A DNA stretch of 64,000 nucleotides, taken from assembly GCF_001422725.1 (NCBI RefSeq), contig NZ_LMMA01000010.1, positions 20,736 through 84,735 on the forward strand. Direction: 5' to 3'. Made by a program: the position numbers and the translations under genes. Positions 1 through 9,741 of this stretch are shown here, piece by piece. The notes under the pieces were generated by a model. The model saw nothing but the letters and a program-made list of their open reading frames with translations, made no database searches and had not been told where the DNA came from. Positions within the stretch are counted from its first letter, which is position 1; each line of letters begins with the position of its first letter. The stretch comes from Flavobacterium sp. Leaf82. GTDB lineage: Bacteria; Bacteroidota; Bacteroidia; Flavobacteriales; Flavobacteriaceae.

Positions 1-558
1 AAAAAAATTAAAAATGATCTGATTGTGAATGAAAATGACGTTTGCACCATACAGCTTATTAAAAAAACAGAAGAAAATTCAGGAGTAAAGTTTGATCTTA
101 ATTTTAATGAATCTGATGAAGTTATTTCTGAAATTGAGCACGATAGAAGCGAAGTTAACAGCAGTTGGGATTGGATTGATTATACTGTAAATAAAGAAAA
201 TTTACTAAGTGATCATGTTTATTCAGGGTTAAGATTATCTGATATATCCAATTTCAGAGCGATCAACAGTCCATCTTATATTTCTGATTTTGACGCTAAT
301 AATTCAGACTTACAAAACACCATTTTAAGTATTTATAAAGATATACTTAAACAGGAAAAAGTAAGCTTAGATGATGATTTCTTTCAAATTGGAGGGAACT
401 CGCTTATGGCAACACAAATTCTTTCAAGATTGTATTACCACCACTCTTTTGAGATAAGTCTGGCTGATTTTTTTGAAAACAGTTCGGTTAGAAAATTATC
501 TTTTTTAATTGAAACAGATATACCACAGGATTATTTATCTGATGAAATAGTTATTTAA
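1..558 (+). CDS. NRPS C-terminal end, partial: carrier (PCP) domain
   Basis: The reading frame is open from the first base of the window, so this is the 3' end of a gene that begins upstream; the GTG at 25 is only the first start-like codon and not a convincing start. The last ~80 residues form a peptidyl carrier domain: the core DDDFFQIGGNSLMATQI has the Ser that would carry phosphopantetheine. The ~90 residues before it do not resemble an adenylation or condensation domain tail that I can name. The protein ends shortly after the carrier without a thioesterase, so the chain must pass to another enzyme, plausibly the NRPS starting at 1481, which has an N-terminal docking domain. It lies 20 bases upstream of the beta-lactamase gene and is probably co-transcribed with it. 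The function of the missing part cannot be told from this window. Confidence 0.85.
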   Translation, partial: KKIKNDLIVNENDVCTIQLIKKTEENSGVKFDLNFNESDEVISEIEHDRSEVNSSWDWIDYTVNKENLLSDHVYSGLRLSDISNFRAINSPSYISDFDANNSDLQNTILSIYKDILKQEKVSLDDDFFQIGGNSLMATQILSRLYYHHSFEISLADFFENSSVRKLSFLIETDIPQDYLSDEIVI

Positions 559-578
559 CAAGGTTAAAAAAAAGCAGG

Positions 579-1469
579 ATGAAAAACTTAAATACAGTGA
601 TTTTAGGAATTTTATTTTTTTTTATTACAGGATTTCGTTTGCATGCTCAAAATGACAAAATGAAAACGGAAATTCTGGAAATCATAAAAGATAAAAAATT
701 TGATATCGGAATATCCGTAAGAAATTCCAAAGGAGTCGAAATCTTTGGTCATAAAAGCAATGAAAAATATAAGATGTATAGCGTATCAAAGTTTTTTCTT
801 GCGTTAAAAGTTTTGCATCTTGTTGATAAGAAGACATTATTACTTAATCAGAATGTTTCATTTGCAAAGAGTGATTTAAAAGCGGGACTATTTAGCCCGC
901 TACGAGATTCAAACCCCGAAGGCATTACAATTACTCTTGAAAAAGCATTGTATTATATTGTAAATCAGAGTGATAATAATGTTTTTGATAAATTAGTGGA
1001 TCTTTCGGGAGGTATTGAAAGTTTAAATTCTTACATAAGTTCCTTTACCAAAAACAAGAATAGTTTTTTTATGAGTGCACTTTATAGAGATAAGGAAGGG
1101 ACAATTGGTAATAACGTCGTTACACCGGGTTTCTCAAGTCTTTTATTGTATAAACTAATGAAGAACAAAATAATTTCTATAGAGAGCAAGAATATTTTAC
1201 TGCCTCTTTTAGAAACATCAATTAATAATAAAAGAATTCAGGCACTTGTACCTAAAAATTTGAAATCATTTCATAAAGGAGGTACTTCAGACAGGGTAAA
1301 TAATGTTCTAATCGCATCAAATGATATTGGAATTGTTTACCTAAACGAAAAGAAAGATTTTTTTACAATAGCAGTATTCATTTCAAATTCATTAGAAGAT
1401 GATGCAGTTAATGACGCAGTAACAGCCAAAATTACTGAAATAACAAGAAATGAATTAAGTAACAGATAA
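579..1469 (+). CDS. Class A beta-lactamase homologue, periplasmic
   Basis: This is a serine beta-lactamase/penicillin-binding-fold protein of 296 residues. It starts with a Sec signal peptide (MKNLNTVILGILFF..., probable cleavage after HAQ). Three family motifs are visible: SVSK (active-site SxxK), QSDNN (SDN loop) and HKGGTSD (KTG box as KGG). The length fits class A enzymes of the Bacteroidota type. In a rough alignment with PER and CfxA enzymes I cannot place the omega-loop general base Glu166: the segment MSALYRDKEGTIGNN has only one Glu and it sits too close to the following motif. True hydrolytic activity is therefore uncertain. It sits between two NRPS genes with gaps of 20 and 11 bases, which suggests self-protection against a beta-lactam product. 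A beta-lactam trap or a modified peptidase is an alternative. Confidence 0.85.
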   Translation: MKNLNTVILGILFFFITGFRLHAQNDKMKTEILEIIKDKKFDIGISVRNSKGVEIFGHKSNEKYKMYSVSKFFLALKVLHLVDKKTLLLNQNVSFAKSDLKAGLFSPLRDSNPEGITITLEKALYYIVNQSDNNVFDKLVDLSGGIESLNSYISSFTKNKNSFFMSALYRDKEGTIGNNVVTPGFSSLLLYKLMKNKIISIESKNILLPLLETSINNKRIQALVPKNLKSFHKGGTSDRVNNVLIASNDIGIVYLNEKKDFFTIAVFISNSLEDDAVNDAVTAKITEITRNELSNR

Positions 1470-1480
1470 GATTTATTACT

Positions 1481-4400
1481 ATGAACGATTTTTTAAAGGC
1501 TTTAGAAGTAAAAGGGATAAAAATTTCTAAAAAAGGAAATGATTTATCGATAAAATGCTATAATGATACAAAGTTAGATGATGACACTATTAGTCTGATA
1601 AAAACAAAAAAAACAGATATCCTTAAATATTTTGATTCAATTCCAGATAAAAATATTCCGGCTGTACCAGTTCAGGATTCTTATTCTTTAACTTCTTCTC
1701 AACACAGAATGTGGGTTTTAAGTCAGTTTGAAGGAGGATCCCAGGCTTATAATATTTCTTTTGCGGCAAAAATTTCAGGCCTGCTGGAGAAAGAAATTAT
1801 TGAGCAGTCATTTAAGCATCTGGTGGAGAGACATGAGATATTAAGAACTTCTTTCAGATTTGATCCTGTTACAGAAACGGCAAGGCAATTTATACAAAGT
1901 ACAGACGAAATTAATTTGGATTTTGAGTATTTTGATTTTTCTCATTTAGCAGATAAAGAAGAAAAAATTAAAGACATAATTTCAGATAATAACGCGGTTC
2001 CGTTTCAATTAGAAAATGCACCTTTATTCAAAATATGTTTATTTAAGACCAGCGAAAATGAAAGTATATTTTTTATTGTTATGCATCACATTATTAGTGA
2101 TGGATGGTCTGTAAAAGTATTGTTTTCAGAAATCTTTTATATTTATAATTGTATAAAGAATAATCTTCCAATTCAGTTACCAAAACTGGATATACAATAT
2201 AAAGATTATACTTCGTGGGTTCATGAAGCATTTCGAACAGAAAAATATAAAAACGCAGAAATCTTTTGGCTCGATCAGCTACAAGGCGAAATTCCAATTC
2301 TGGATTTATCTACTAAGAGTAAAAGGCCTGCTATTCTGACTTTTAATGGCGATTTTATAGCGAATGAATATTTAGGAGAATTACCACGAATGTTAAATGA
2401 AATAGCAAGAAACAACAATGTTTCTTTGTTCATTTTGCTGGAAACAGTGGTTAAAGTTTTATTATACAGATATTCAGCTCAAAAGGATATTATAATTGGC
2501 ACTCCCGTTGCCGGAAGAGAACATCCTGAATTAGAAAATCAGATTGGATTGTATATCAATACTATAGCAGTTCGATCGCATTTTGATGATGAAAATAGTT
2601 TTGTTGATTTATTAAGCAAAGAGAAAACGATTTTGTTGAATGCATTACAGAATCAGCAATATCCATTTAGCGATTTGGTTTCTAAGCTTGATTTGATAAG
2701 AGACCCTTCTCATTCGGCTTTGTTTGATGTAATGGTCCTTTTACAAAATCATAAAAAGACAAATCAAAATCAAATTAATCTAAATGATTTTACGATTGAG
2801 CCGTTTGAATTTGATAAAACAACTGCTCATTTTGATCTGACATTTACTTTTGAGGAATCTGACGACGAATTAACTTTAAAAATTGAATACAATACAGATA
2901 TCTACACTGAGTTATTTGTGCAAAAAATATTTACTCATTTCGAAAATATCGTTAAAGTTATATATGCAAACCCTTCCGTTTTAATTGAAAAAATTGATTA
3001 TCTGAGCCCTTCAGAAAAAGAGCAGTTGAGTTCAATGTTTGATAATTCAAATGTTAGTTACCCTTCAGAGCTTACGATCATTGATATTTTTGAAGAGCAG
3101 GCATCTAAATATCCTGATAATATTGCTGTTGTTTTTGGCAATGAAACGCTCACCTATAAAGAACTAAATGAAGCCTCGAACCAGCTTGGGGCTTATTTGA
3201 GAGAACAATACCAAATTGCTTCAGATGATTTGATATGCATGAGTATGCAGGCAAGCCATCGAATGGTGATCAGCATTCTTGGAATCTTAAAAGCAGGCGC
3301 AGGTTATGTACCAATTAATGTTGATTTTCCGCCTGAGAGAGTCAATTATATTATAAAAGATACCGCATCAAAAGTGGTACTGGATGAGAATGAGTTTGAA
3401 AAATTTGCCTTGGTTCAGGATACTTATTCAAAATCGAATATTCAAAAAATCAATACACCCGATAATATTGCTTATCTGATCTATACATCGGGAACCACAG
3501 GAAATCCAAAAGGGGTCATCATAGAGCACAAAAATGTAACGCGATTACTTCTCAACGATGCGGATTTATTTGATTTTTCAGCTAATGATGCCTGGACAAT
3601 GTTCCATTCCTACAGCTTTGATTTTTCGGTTTGGGAGATGTATGGCGCCCTTTTCTTTGGAGGAAAATTAATTGTCATTGCAAAAGAAATGGCCAAGGAC
3701 CCGAAGCTATTCCTGAATTTATTAATCCAGGAAAAAGTAACGGTACTAAACCAGACGCCTTCGGCATTTTATAATTTAATTGCACAGGAAGCAGAAAACG
3801 CTAATACTGATTTATCGCTTCGTTATGTGATTTTTGGCGGAGAAGCACTGACCCCCAGAAAATTAAAAAACTGGAAATCCCGTTATCCGCAAACCAGACT
3901 CATCAACATGTATGGTATTACCGAGACCACAGTGCATGTTACCTACAAGGAAATCATGGATACTGATATACAATACAATATCAGTAATATAGGAAAACCC
4001 ATACCTACACTTTCAGGCTATGTTTTAGACCAAAACCAGCAGCTTGTTCCCATAGGACTCATTGGAGAGCTTTATGTTGGAGGTTTAGGTGTGGCCAGAG
4101 GTTATCTAAACCAGGAAGAGCTGACCAGACAAAAATTTATTGAAAACCCATTTGCGAAAGGAGAAAGATTGTACAGATCCGGTGACCTTGTGCGTATTTT
4201 AGCCAATGGAGAGATGCAATATGAGGGAAGAATCGATGAACAGGTAAAAATCAGGGGATATCGTATTGAACTTGGCGAAATCGAAAGTGCTATTTTAAGC
4301 GTTCCAAAAGTCAAAGAAGTTGCTCTTTTAGTCAAAGAAGATGCCTCACAGCAAAAAAGCATCTTTGCTTATGTAACCACGCAAAGCAGTGTTACGGTAG

Positions 4401-7400
4401 CAGATTTTAGAGGAGCACTAAGCAGCATTCTTCCGGAATACATGATTCCGTCTTCGTTCATTGAACTGGAAAGCATGCCTTTGACGGTAAACGGAAAAAT
4501 TGACAAAAAAGCGCTTCATAATTTAGGAACCAATAATACTAATATCGGTACACCATATACCGCGCCGACTAATGAAATTGAAGAAAAACTGGTTTTAATA
4601 TGGCAAAAAGTATTGGAAAAACAGGAAATAGGTATCCATAATACGTTTTTTGAATTAGGAGGAGATTCCATAAAAGTACTTCGAATTATTAATGAATCCA
4701 GAAAAGAACTGAACCTGGAGATTTCGGTTGCCGATATTTACAGAAACAATACCATAAAATCACTGGCGGATTATATCGCACTTTCTCACGATGATATGCT
4801 TGAAAACATGGAGCAGTTAAAGCAGCGAGAACTAAAAGTAAGCAGTGAACTCGAAGGACTTAAGCAGCGCATTTTGAGCTCTGAGAAGATAACTGACCTT
4901 GAAAATATCGAGGATGTTTATCCAATGAGTGATATAGAAACCGGTATGGTTTTTACCTCTTTGTTTAACGAGATACCGGGCGTATACCACGACCAGTTTG
5001 TATACACCAACAGGTATGCAGAATTTGAAATGGCAAGGTTTGAGAAAGCATTATCATTATTAACTGCGAAACATGAAATTTTAAGAACCGGTTTTAATAT
5101 AAAAGATTTTGGGGCAGAGGTTCAAATCGTGTATAAAAAAGTAGATTTCAGGATTTACAGTGAAGATATTGCATCGCTGGCTTCATCTGAGCAAGAACAA
5201 AGGATAAAGGATTACCTGAGAAAAGAAGTCGAAACGCCGTTTGAATTTTCAAAAGCGCCGTTATGGAAAATGTCCGTTTTTTATGCCGGTGGCGATAAAG
5301 TAATTTTTGTATGGCAGTTTCACCATTCTATTTTAGACGGATGGAGTAATGCCTCTTTTATAACAGAACTTAATAATTTGTATTTAAAATTAAAAGATAC
5401 ACCTGATTTTTTACCCGAGAAATTAAAATCGAGTTACAGGGATTTTATTTTTCAAAATGAAATTGACAAGAATGATGAAACTGTAAAATCTTTTTGGATC
5501 GACGAATTATCGGAACACACCCGTCTTGATATTTTCTCTGACGAAGATTTTGCTGAACCCCAAGCATTCTCTTTCAGCCTTGATAAAAAGCTGACAGCCC
5601 ATATCAATGCGCTGGCCAAGGAAATGGATGTAACGGTAAAAGCGATTTCTTTTAGCGCGTTTGCATGTTTGATGAAAATGCTAAACTATAATGCCGAGGT
5701 TGTTGTAGGAATGGTAGCCAATACAAGACCCTCAACAAGTGAGAGTGATAAGATCCTGGGATGTTTTTTAAATACAATACCGTTAAAAATAAATGTTGAC
5801 CAGGATTTGCAATGTCGTGATTTTATACAGAATGTAAACGATAAACTGATCAAAATAAAGAAATTTGAAAAATTGAGCCTTGCCGGGATTTCAAAGATAC
5901 TCAATCATAAATCAGATCAGGGGAACCCGTTTTTTGATATGGTTTTTAATTATATTGATTTTTACATCTACGATGAAATAAAAGACGAATCGGTTAACAA
6001 TAATGAGCAAGCAGAGAATCAAAAGGAGGTTTCGAGTAACGAGCTCACCAACACTTTTTTTGATTTTAATCTAAGTGCAAACCAGGACAGTTATTCCATA
6101 GCCCTGCACTCAAGGAGAAAATTGAAAAGCGGTTTATCGCTGGAGAAAATTTCAGAGCTCTATTTTAACATCCTTGATTTTATCGTGAAAAACCCGCAGC
6201 AATTACTGGAAGATATCCATACTATAAGTAAAAGTGAAAAACAATTACTGGATAGTTTTAATGTTGTTGAGCCTTATTTTAATGTGGATAAAGGCATACT
6301 GGAGCTTATAGATGAACAAGTAAAAATCAATCCTGATAAAATTGCGATTCAGCATTATAATCACAAGATCGACTATAAAGCACTTGATACCCAGACCAAT
6401 CATCTGGCGGGGTACCTTATCAATACATTTGAGGTAAAAGAAGATTATTTATTTGGCGTCATGATGGATCGTTCTGTCAATATGATGGTATCCATACTGG
6501 GAATCTGGAAATCTTCCGGCGCTTATGTTCCGCTTGATAAACAAAACCCAGATGACAGGATACAGCAAACCATTGAAGACTCAGGTATAAAAGCACTTTT
6601 GATAGATGATTCGGTTTCTTTGGATCAAATAGAGAAATTAAATTTATCAATACCGGTTATTCATCTTGATCAGATGAAAAGCATCATTGAAAACAGTACA
6701 ACAGCTGCTATTAATATAAAATCAAACCCTGACAGTCTTGCTTATGTAATCTATACTTCCGGATCTACAGGAAAACCCAAAGGGGTTATGATTGAGCACT
6801 GGGGAATGGTAAATCATATTGGTGCGAAGATTGTCGAGATGAAGATGGATCAAAATAGTGTAGTGGCGCAAAATGCTTCCCATACTTTTGATATTTCGGT
6901 GTGGCAGATGTTTTCAGCACTGGCTTTAGGAGGGACCACTATTATTTACGATTATAATTTTATTACTGATATTGTAAAATTCACAAAAAGTATAGATTCA
7001 GATCAAATAACAGTTTTAGAACTTGTTCCCTCTTATTTTAATGAGATACTTCACAATCTTGAATCTTTATCGTCACCTTACAAGTATGAAGCATTAAAAA
7101 TATTGATTTTAAATGCAGAAACACTATTGCCGTCAATGGTAAAAAGATGGTTTGATTTGTACAGGGAAATTCCAATTGTCAATACCTACGGCGCTACGGA
7201 GGTTTCAGATGATATGTCACATTATATCATGTATGAGTGTCCGGATTATAAAACCGTTCCGGTAATGAAGCGTCCTATCCAGTATTTTGATTTATATATC
7301 GTAGACAGGCATCTTAAGCAAGTTCCGGTTGGGGTTATGGGAGAAATCCTATTGGCAGGACCAGGAGTTGGAAGAGGATATTTAAACAAAAAAGAGCTTA

Positions 7401-8863
7401 CCGAAAAATCATTTTTGAAAGGACCAATAGAAGGATTAACAGCAAAAGAACGCATTTACAGAACAGGGGATCTTGCAAAACTGCTGCCGGATGGTACTAT
7501 GGAATTTCTGGGTAGAATAGATACACAGGTAAAAGTAAAAGGACATAGGGTAGAATTAGGAGAAATAGAACTTGCCTTTAATGATTTTCCTGATATAAAG
7601 GAAGGCGTTATCATTGATAGTAAAAATACAAATGGCGAGGTTACGCTTGTCGCTTTCTACACTTCTGAAAACGAAACAGATGCTCAGAAGATAAAAGACT
7701 TTTTAAAAGAAAAATTACCGGTATATATGGTACCGTCTTATTTTGTTCGGTTAGAGCGTTTTCCATTAACCCCAAATGGAAAGATTAACAGAATAAAATT
7801 AAAAACCCATGAAGTTAAAATTGATACTAATGCAAATTATGTGGAAGCAGAAACTGATTTGGAAAAAGAACTGACCGAATTATGGAAAAAAACATTTGGT
7901 CTGGAAAAAATCAGTTTAGAGGACAACTTTTTTGATTTGGGAGGTGATTCTTTTAAAGCCATCAGGCTTGTTTCATTAAGCGATAGTTATACAGTGCCGG
8001 ATTTGTACAGAAACCCAACAATAAGGGAACTGGCCAAACATATTAAAGAGAATAAAAAATCAAATGATTTATTGACCAAAATGTTAGACGTCAAAGAAAA
8101 GGCTGAAGTTACAATCATTGGAATCCCAAATTCAGCAGGTGATCCTTTGAGTTTTAGCAAAACTGTTGAGTTTATTGAAAAAGATTCGACAAATATCAAC
8201 TTTTACGGCTTGAAATTACCAAGAACTGATCCCGAGGAAGGTCAGGATATGCTGGATATGCTTTATAAATTAAGTGAAGATGTTGTTCGGGAAATTCAGG
8301 AAAAAGTACATACACCAATCATTATTTTCGGACAATGCAATGGTAATGTCTTGGCCATAAGTATTGCAGAGATTCTTCAGCGCATTAATTTTAATGTAGA
8401 GGCGATTTGTATTGGAGCAATTTTTCCGCGTACCAGAAAAAGCTTGGGATTTGGTAAACGAAATAATTCTGAAGTAGTCAAATTTCTTACTTCATTGGGA
8501 AGTACAATTCCAACGGATCCACTAGATCAGGAATTTTTCATTAAAAATTTCAGGTATGACAGTGATTTGGCGGTTGCAGGTTTTAACCATTATCTAGAAG
8601 CAACAAAGAAAAGAAACCGATTTGATAAATTCAGAATGCCGCTTCATTTTATAACAGGCAGCATTGATCCGATTACAAAAGGATACAAAAGAAAACATAA
8701 AAGATGGCATCTTTTTGCAGAAACAGTTGATATAAGTGTTATAGAGAATCATGGACATTATTTGCTTCGTGATGCTCCTGCAGAATTAGGAAATATATTG
8801 GTGAATATTACAAATAAGAACAGAAAAACAGTAAACATTGAATATGAAAACGAAAACAAGTAA
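1481..8863 (+). CDS. NRPS, docking-C-A(Thr)-T-C-A-T-TE with Cys thioesterase
   Basis: A two-module NRPS of 2460 residues. Domains in order: TubC-like N-terminal docking domain (1-52), C (68-510, HHIISDG near 203), A (530-1010, YTSGTTGNPKG), carrier (1030-1100, GGDS with Ser near 1063), C (1145-1590, HHSILDG), A (1605-2105), carrier (2125-2195, GGDS) and thioesterase (2208-2460). Hand-read specificity residues of the first A domain are D-F-W-N-I-G-M-V-H, the classic Thr code. The second reads D-I-W-E-I-N-T-D-D, whose acidic residues would suit a substrate with a side-chain amine such as 2,3-diaminopropionate (inference). The thioesterase elbow is GQCNG, with Cys (~2286) in place of Ser, plus Asp in GSIDP and His in ENHGHY. 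A Cys thioesterase closes the beta-lactam ring in sulfazecin synthesis. The 3' end overlaps the sulfotransferase gene. Confidence 0.95.
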   Translation: MNDFLKALEVKGIKISKKGNDLSIKCYNDTKLDDDTISLIKTKKTDILKYFDSIPDKNIPAVPVQDSYSLTSSQHRMWVLSQFEGGSQAYNISFAAKISGLLEKEIIEQSFKHLVERHEILRTSFRFDPVTETARQFIQSTDEINLDFEYFDFSHLADKEEKIKDIISDNNAVPFQLENAPLFKICLFKTSENESIFFIVMHHIISDGWSVKVLFSEIFYIYNCIKNNLPIQLPKLDIQYKDYTSWVHEAFRTEKYKNAEIFWLDQLQGEIPILDLSTKSKRPAILTFNGDFIANEYLGELPRMLNEIARNNNVSLFILLETVVKVLLYRYSAQKDIIIGTPVAGREHPELENQIGLYINTIAVRSHFDDENSFVDLLSKEKTILLNALQNQQYPFSDLVSKLDLIRDPSHSALFDVMVLLQNHKKTNQNQINLNDFTIEPFEFDKTTAHFDLTFTFEESDDELTLKIEYNTDIYTELFVQKIFTHFENIVKVIYANPSVLIEKIDYLSPSEKEQLSSMFDNSNVSYPSELTIIDIFEEQASKYPDNIAVVFGNETLTYKELNEASNQLGAYLREQYQIASDDLICMSMQASHRMVISILGILKAGAGYVPINVDFPPERVNYIIKDTASKVVLDENEFEKFALVQDTYSKSNIQKINTPDNIAYLIYTSGTTGNPKGVIIEHKNVTRLLLNDADLFDFSANDAWTMFHSYSFDFSVWEMYGALFFGGKLIVIAKEMAKDPKLFLNLLIQEKVTVLNQTPSAFYNLIAQEAENANTDLSLRYVIFGGEALTPRKLKNWKSRYPQTRLINMYGITETTVHVTYKEIMDTDIQYNISNIGKPIPTLSGYVLDQNQQLVPIGLIGELYVGGLGVARGYLNQEELTRQKFIENPFAKGERLYRSGDLVRILANGEMQYEGRIDEQVKIRGYRIELGEIESAILSVPKVKEVALLVKEDASQQKSIFAYVTTQSSVTVADFRGALSSILPEYMIPSSFIELESMPLTVNGKIDKKALHNLGTNNTNIGTPYTAPTNEIEEKLVLIWQKVLEKQEIGIHNTFFELGGDSIKVLRIINESRKELNLEISVADIYRNNTIKSLADYIALSHDDMLENMEQLKQRELKVSSELEGLKQRILSSEKITDLENIEDVYPMSDIETGMVFTSLFNEIPGVYHDQFVYTNRYAEFEMARFEKALSLLTAKHEILRTGFNIKDFGAEVQIVYKKVDFRIYSEDIASLASSEQEQRIKDYLRKEVETPFEFSKAPLWKMSVFYAGGDKVIFVWQFHHSILDGWSNASFITELNNLYLKLKDTPDFLPEKLKSSYRDFIFQNEIDKNDETVKSFWIDELSEHTRLDIFSDEDFAEPQAFSFSLDKKLTAHINALAKEMDVTVKAISFSAFACLMKMLNYNAEVVVGMVANTRPSTSESDKILGCFLNTIPLKINVDQDLQCRDFIQNVNDKLIKIKKFEKLSLAGISKILNHKSDQGNPFFDMVFNYIDFYIYDEIKDESVNNNEQAENQKEVSSNELTNTFFDFNLSANQDSYSIALHSRRKLKSGLSLEKISELYFNILDFIVKNPQQLLEDIHTISKSEKQLLDSFNVVEPYFNVDKGILELIDEQVKINPDKIAIQHYNHKIDYKALDTQTNHLAGYLINTFEVKEDYLFGVMMDRSVNMMVSILGIWKSSGAYVPLDKQNPDDRIQQTIEDSGIKALLIDDSVSLDQIEKLNLSIPVIHLDQMKSIIENSTTAAINIKSNPDSLAYVIYTSGSTGKPKGVMIEHWGMVNHIGAKIVEMKMDQNSVVAQNASHTFDISVWQMFSALALGGTTIIYDYNFITDIVKFTKSIDSDQITVLELVPSYFNEILHNLESLSSPYKYEALKILILNAETLLPSMVKRWFDLYREIPIVNTYGATEVSDDMSHYIMYECPDYKTVPVMKRPIQYFDLYIVDRHLKQVPVGVMGEILLAGPGVGRGYLNKKELTEKSFLKGPIEGLTAKERIYRTGDLAKLLPDGTMEFLGRIDTQVKVKGHRVELGEIELAFNDFPDIKEGVIIDSKNTNGEVTLVAFYTSENETDAQKIKDFLKEKLPVYMVPSYFVRLERFPLTPNGKINRIKLKTHEVKIDTNANYVEAETDLEKELTELWKKTFGLEKISLEDNFFDLGGDSFKAIRLVSLSDSYTVPDLYRNPTIRELAKHIKENKKSNDLLTKMLDVKEKAEVTIIGIPNSAGDPLSFSKTVEFIEKDSTNINFYGLKLPRTDPEEGQDMLDMLYKLSEDVVREIQEKVHTPIIIFGQCNGNVLAISIAEILQRINFNVEAICIGAIFPRTRKSLGFGKRNNSEVVKFLTSLGSTIPTDPLDQEFFIKNFRYDSDLAVAGFNHYLEATKKRNRFDKFRMPLHFITGSIDPITKGYKRKHKRWHLFAETVDISVIENHGHYLLRDAPAELGNILVNITNKNRKTVNIEYENENK

Positions 8864-9722
8864 TTCCAGTCTGATTTTTACTCATGTACCAAGAAGCGGA
8901 GGAATAACATTGAATAGTATTTTAAAAAATAATTTTCCTTCTGACAAACAGTATTCATTTTACATTGAAGAATTTCAGGGAAGTGGAGAAAAATCTTTAA
9001 ATAAATTTGTTAGCCTTCCAATTGAAGAAAAGAAGAAAATTATATTGTTAAATGGGCATACAAATTTTGGTTTACATGAGTTTTATGATACTCCTTGTAC
9101 GTATACAACCTTATTTAGAGATCCTGTTACAAGAATACCGTCTTATTACAATTATATTTTAAAGCACAATATTCATTATTTGCACAATATGGTTATTAAG
9201 AACAGAATGACACTAAAAGATGTTCTTGATTCTAAAATCAGTATCGAGTTTGATAATGGACAGGTAAGACAAATTTCAGGTTTTAAAGATGTTAAATATG
9301 GCAAATGTGATTCTCTAATGCTTGAAAAAGCTATTGAGAACCTGGAGAAACATTTTCCGGTATTTGGACTAACAGAGAAATTTGATGAATCCCTGATGTT
9401 GTTTCAAAAATATTTTAATTTCAAGTCGCCTTATTATACCGTTTTAAATGAATCTTTAATCAAAAATCCGTCGCCGCCCTCACAGGAAACTATAAAGTAT
9501 ATCACAGATTCTAATTACTTGGATGTACAATTTTATGAATATGCATTAGAGAAATTTAAAAAATTAATAACGGATTATGGTGATAATTTTGAAAATGATC
9601 TCAAAAATTTCACTAAAAAAAATGATAGATTAAATAATCTAAAAATTGGAAAAAAACATTTTGGTGTACAGCTGTGGCAAGCCTATGTAAGGTTTGAAAG
9701 TAGAAATAGAAGTAAAGTATAA
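8844..9722 (+). CDS. PAPS-dependent sulfotransferase
   Basis: Transfers sulfate from 3'-phosphoadenylyl sulfate (PAPS) to an acceptor. The 5'-phosphosulfate-binding loop is at the N-terminus (THVPRSGGITLN, residues 14-25, cf. the HVPKTGGTS pattern). The 3'-phosphate-binding segment is RDPVTRIPSYYNY (from residue ~92). Both fit the Sulfotransfer_2-like family and the length is normal. ATG 8844 is preferred over the in-frame TTG at 8838; the gene overlaps the end of the NRPS gene by 20 bases, so the two are translationally coupled. Its position directly after a Cys-thioesterase NRPS suggests that it N-sulfonates a carrier-bound diamino acid before ring closure, as the sulfotransferase SulN does in sulfazecin synthesis. 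That role is inferred; O-sulfation of a hydroxyl on the peptide is the alternative. Confidence 0.88.
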   Translation: MKTKTSNSSLIFTHVPRSGGITLNSILKNNFPSDKQYSFYIEEFQGSGEKSLNKFVSLPIEEKKKIILLNGHTNFGLHEFYDTPCTYTTLFRDPVTRIPSYYNYILKHNIHYLHNMVIKNRMTLKDVLDSKISIEFDNGQVRQISGFKDVKYGKCDSLMLEKAIENLEKHFPVFGLTEKFDESLMLFQKYFNFKSPYYTVLNESLIKNPSPPSQETIKYITDSNYLDVQFYEYALEKFKKLITDYGDNFENDLKNFTKKNDRLNNLKIGKKHFGVQLWQAYVRFESRNRSKV

Positions 9723-9741
9723 ATTAATAAAGAGAAAAAAA

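Noticed and set aside
25..558. A complete small carrier protein starting at GTG 25
   Set aside because: The frame is open back to base 1, so the gene most likely continues upstream and is cut by the window edge.
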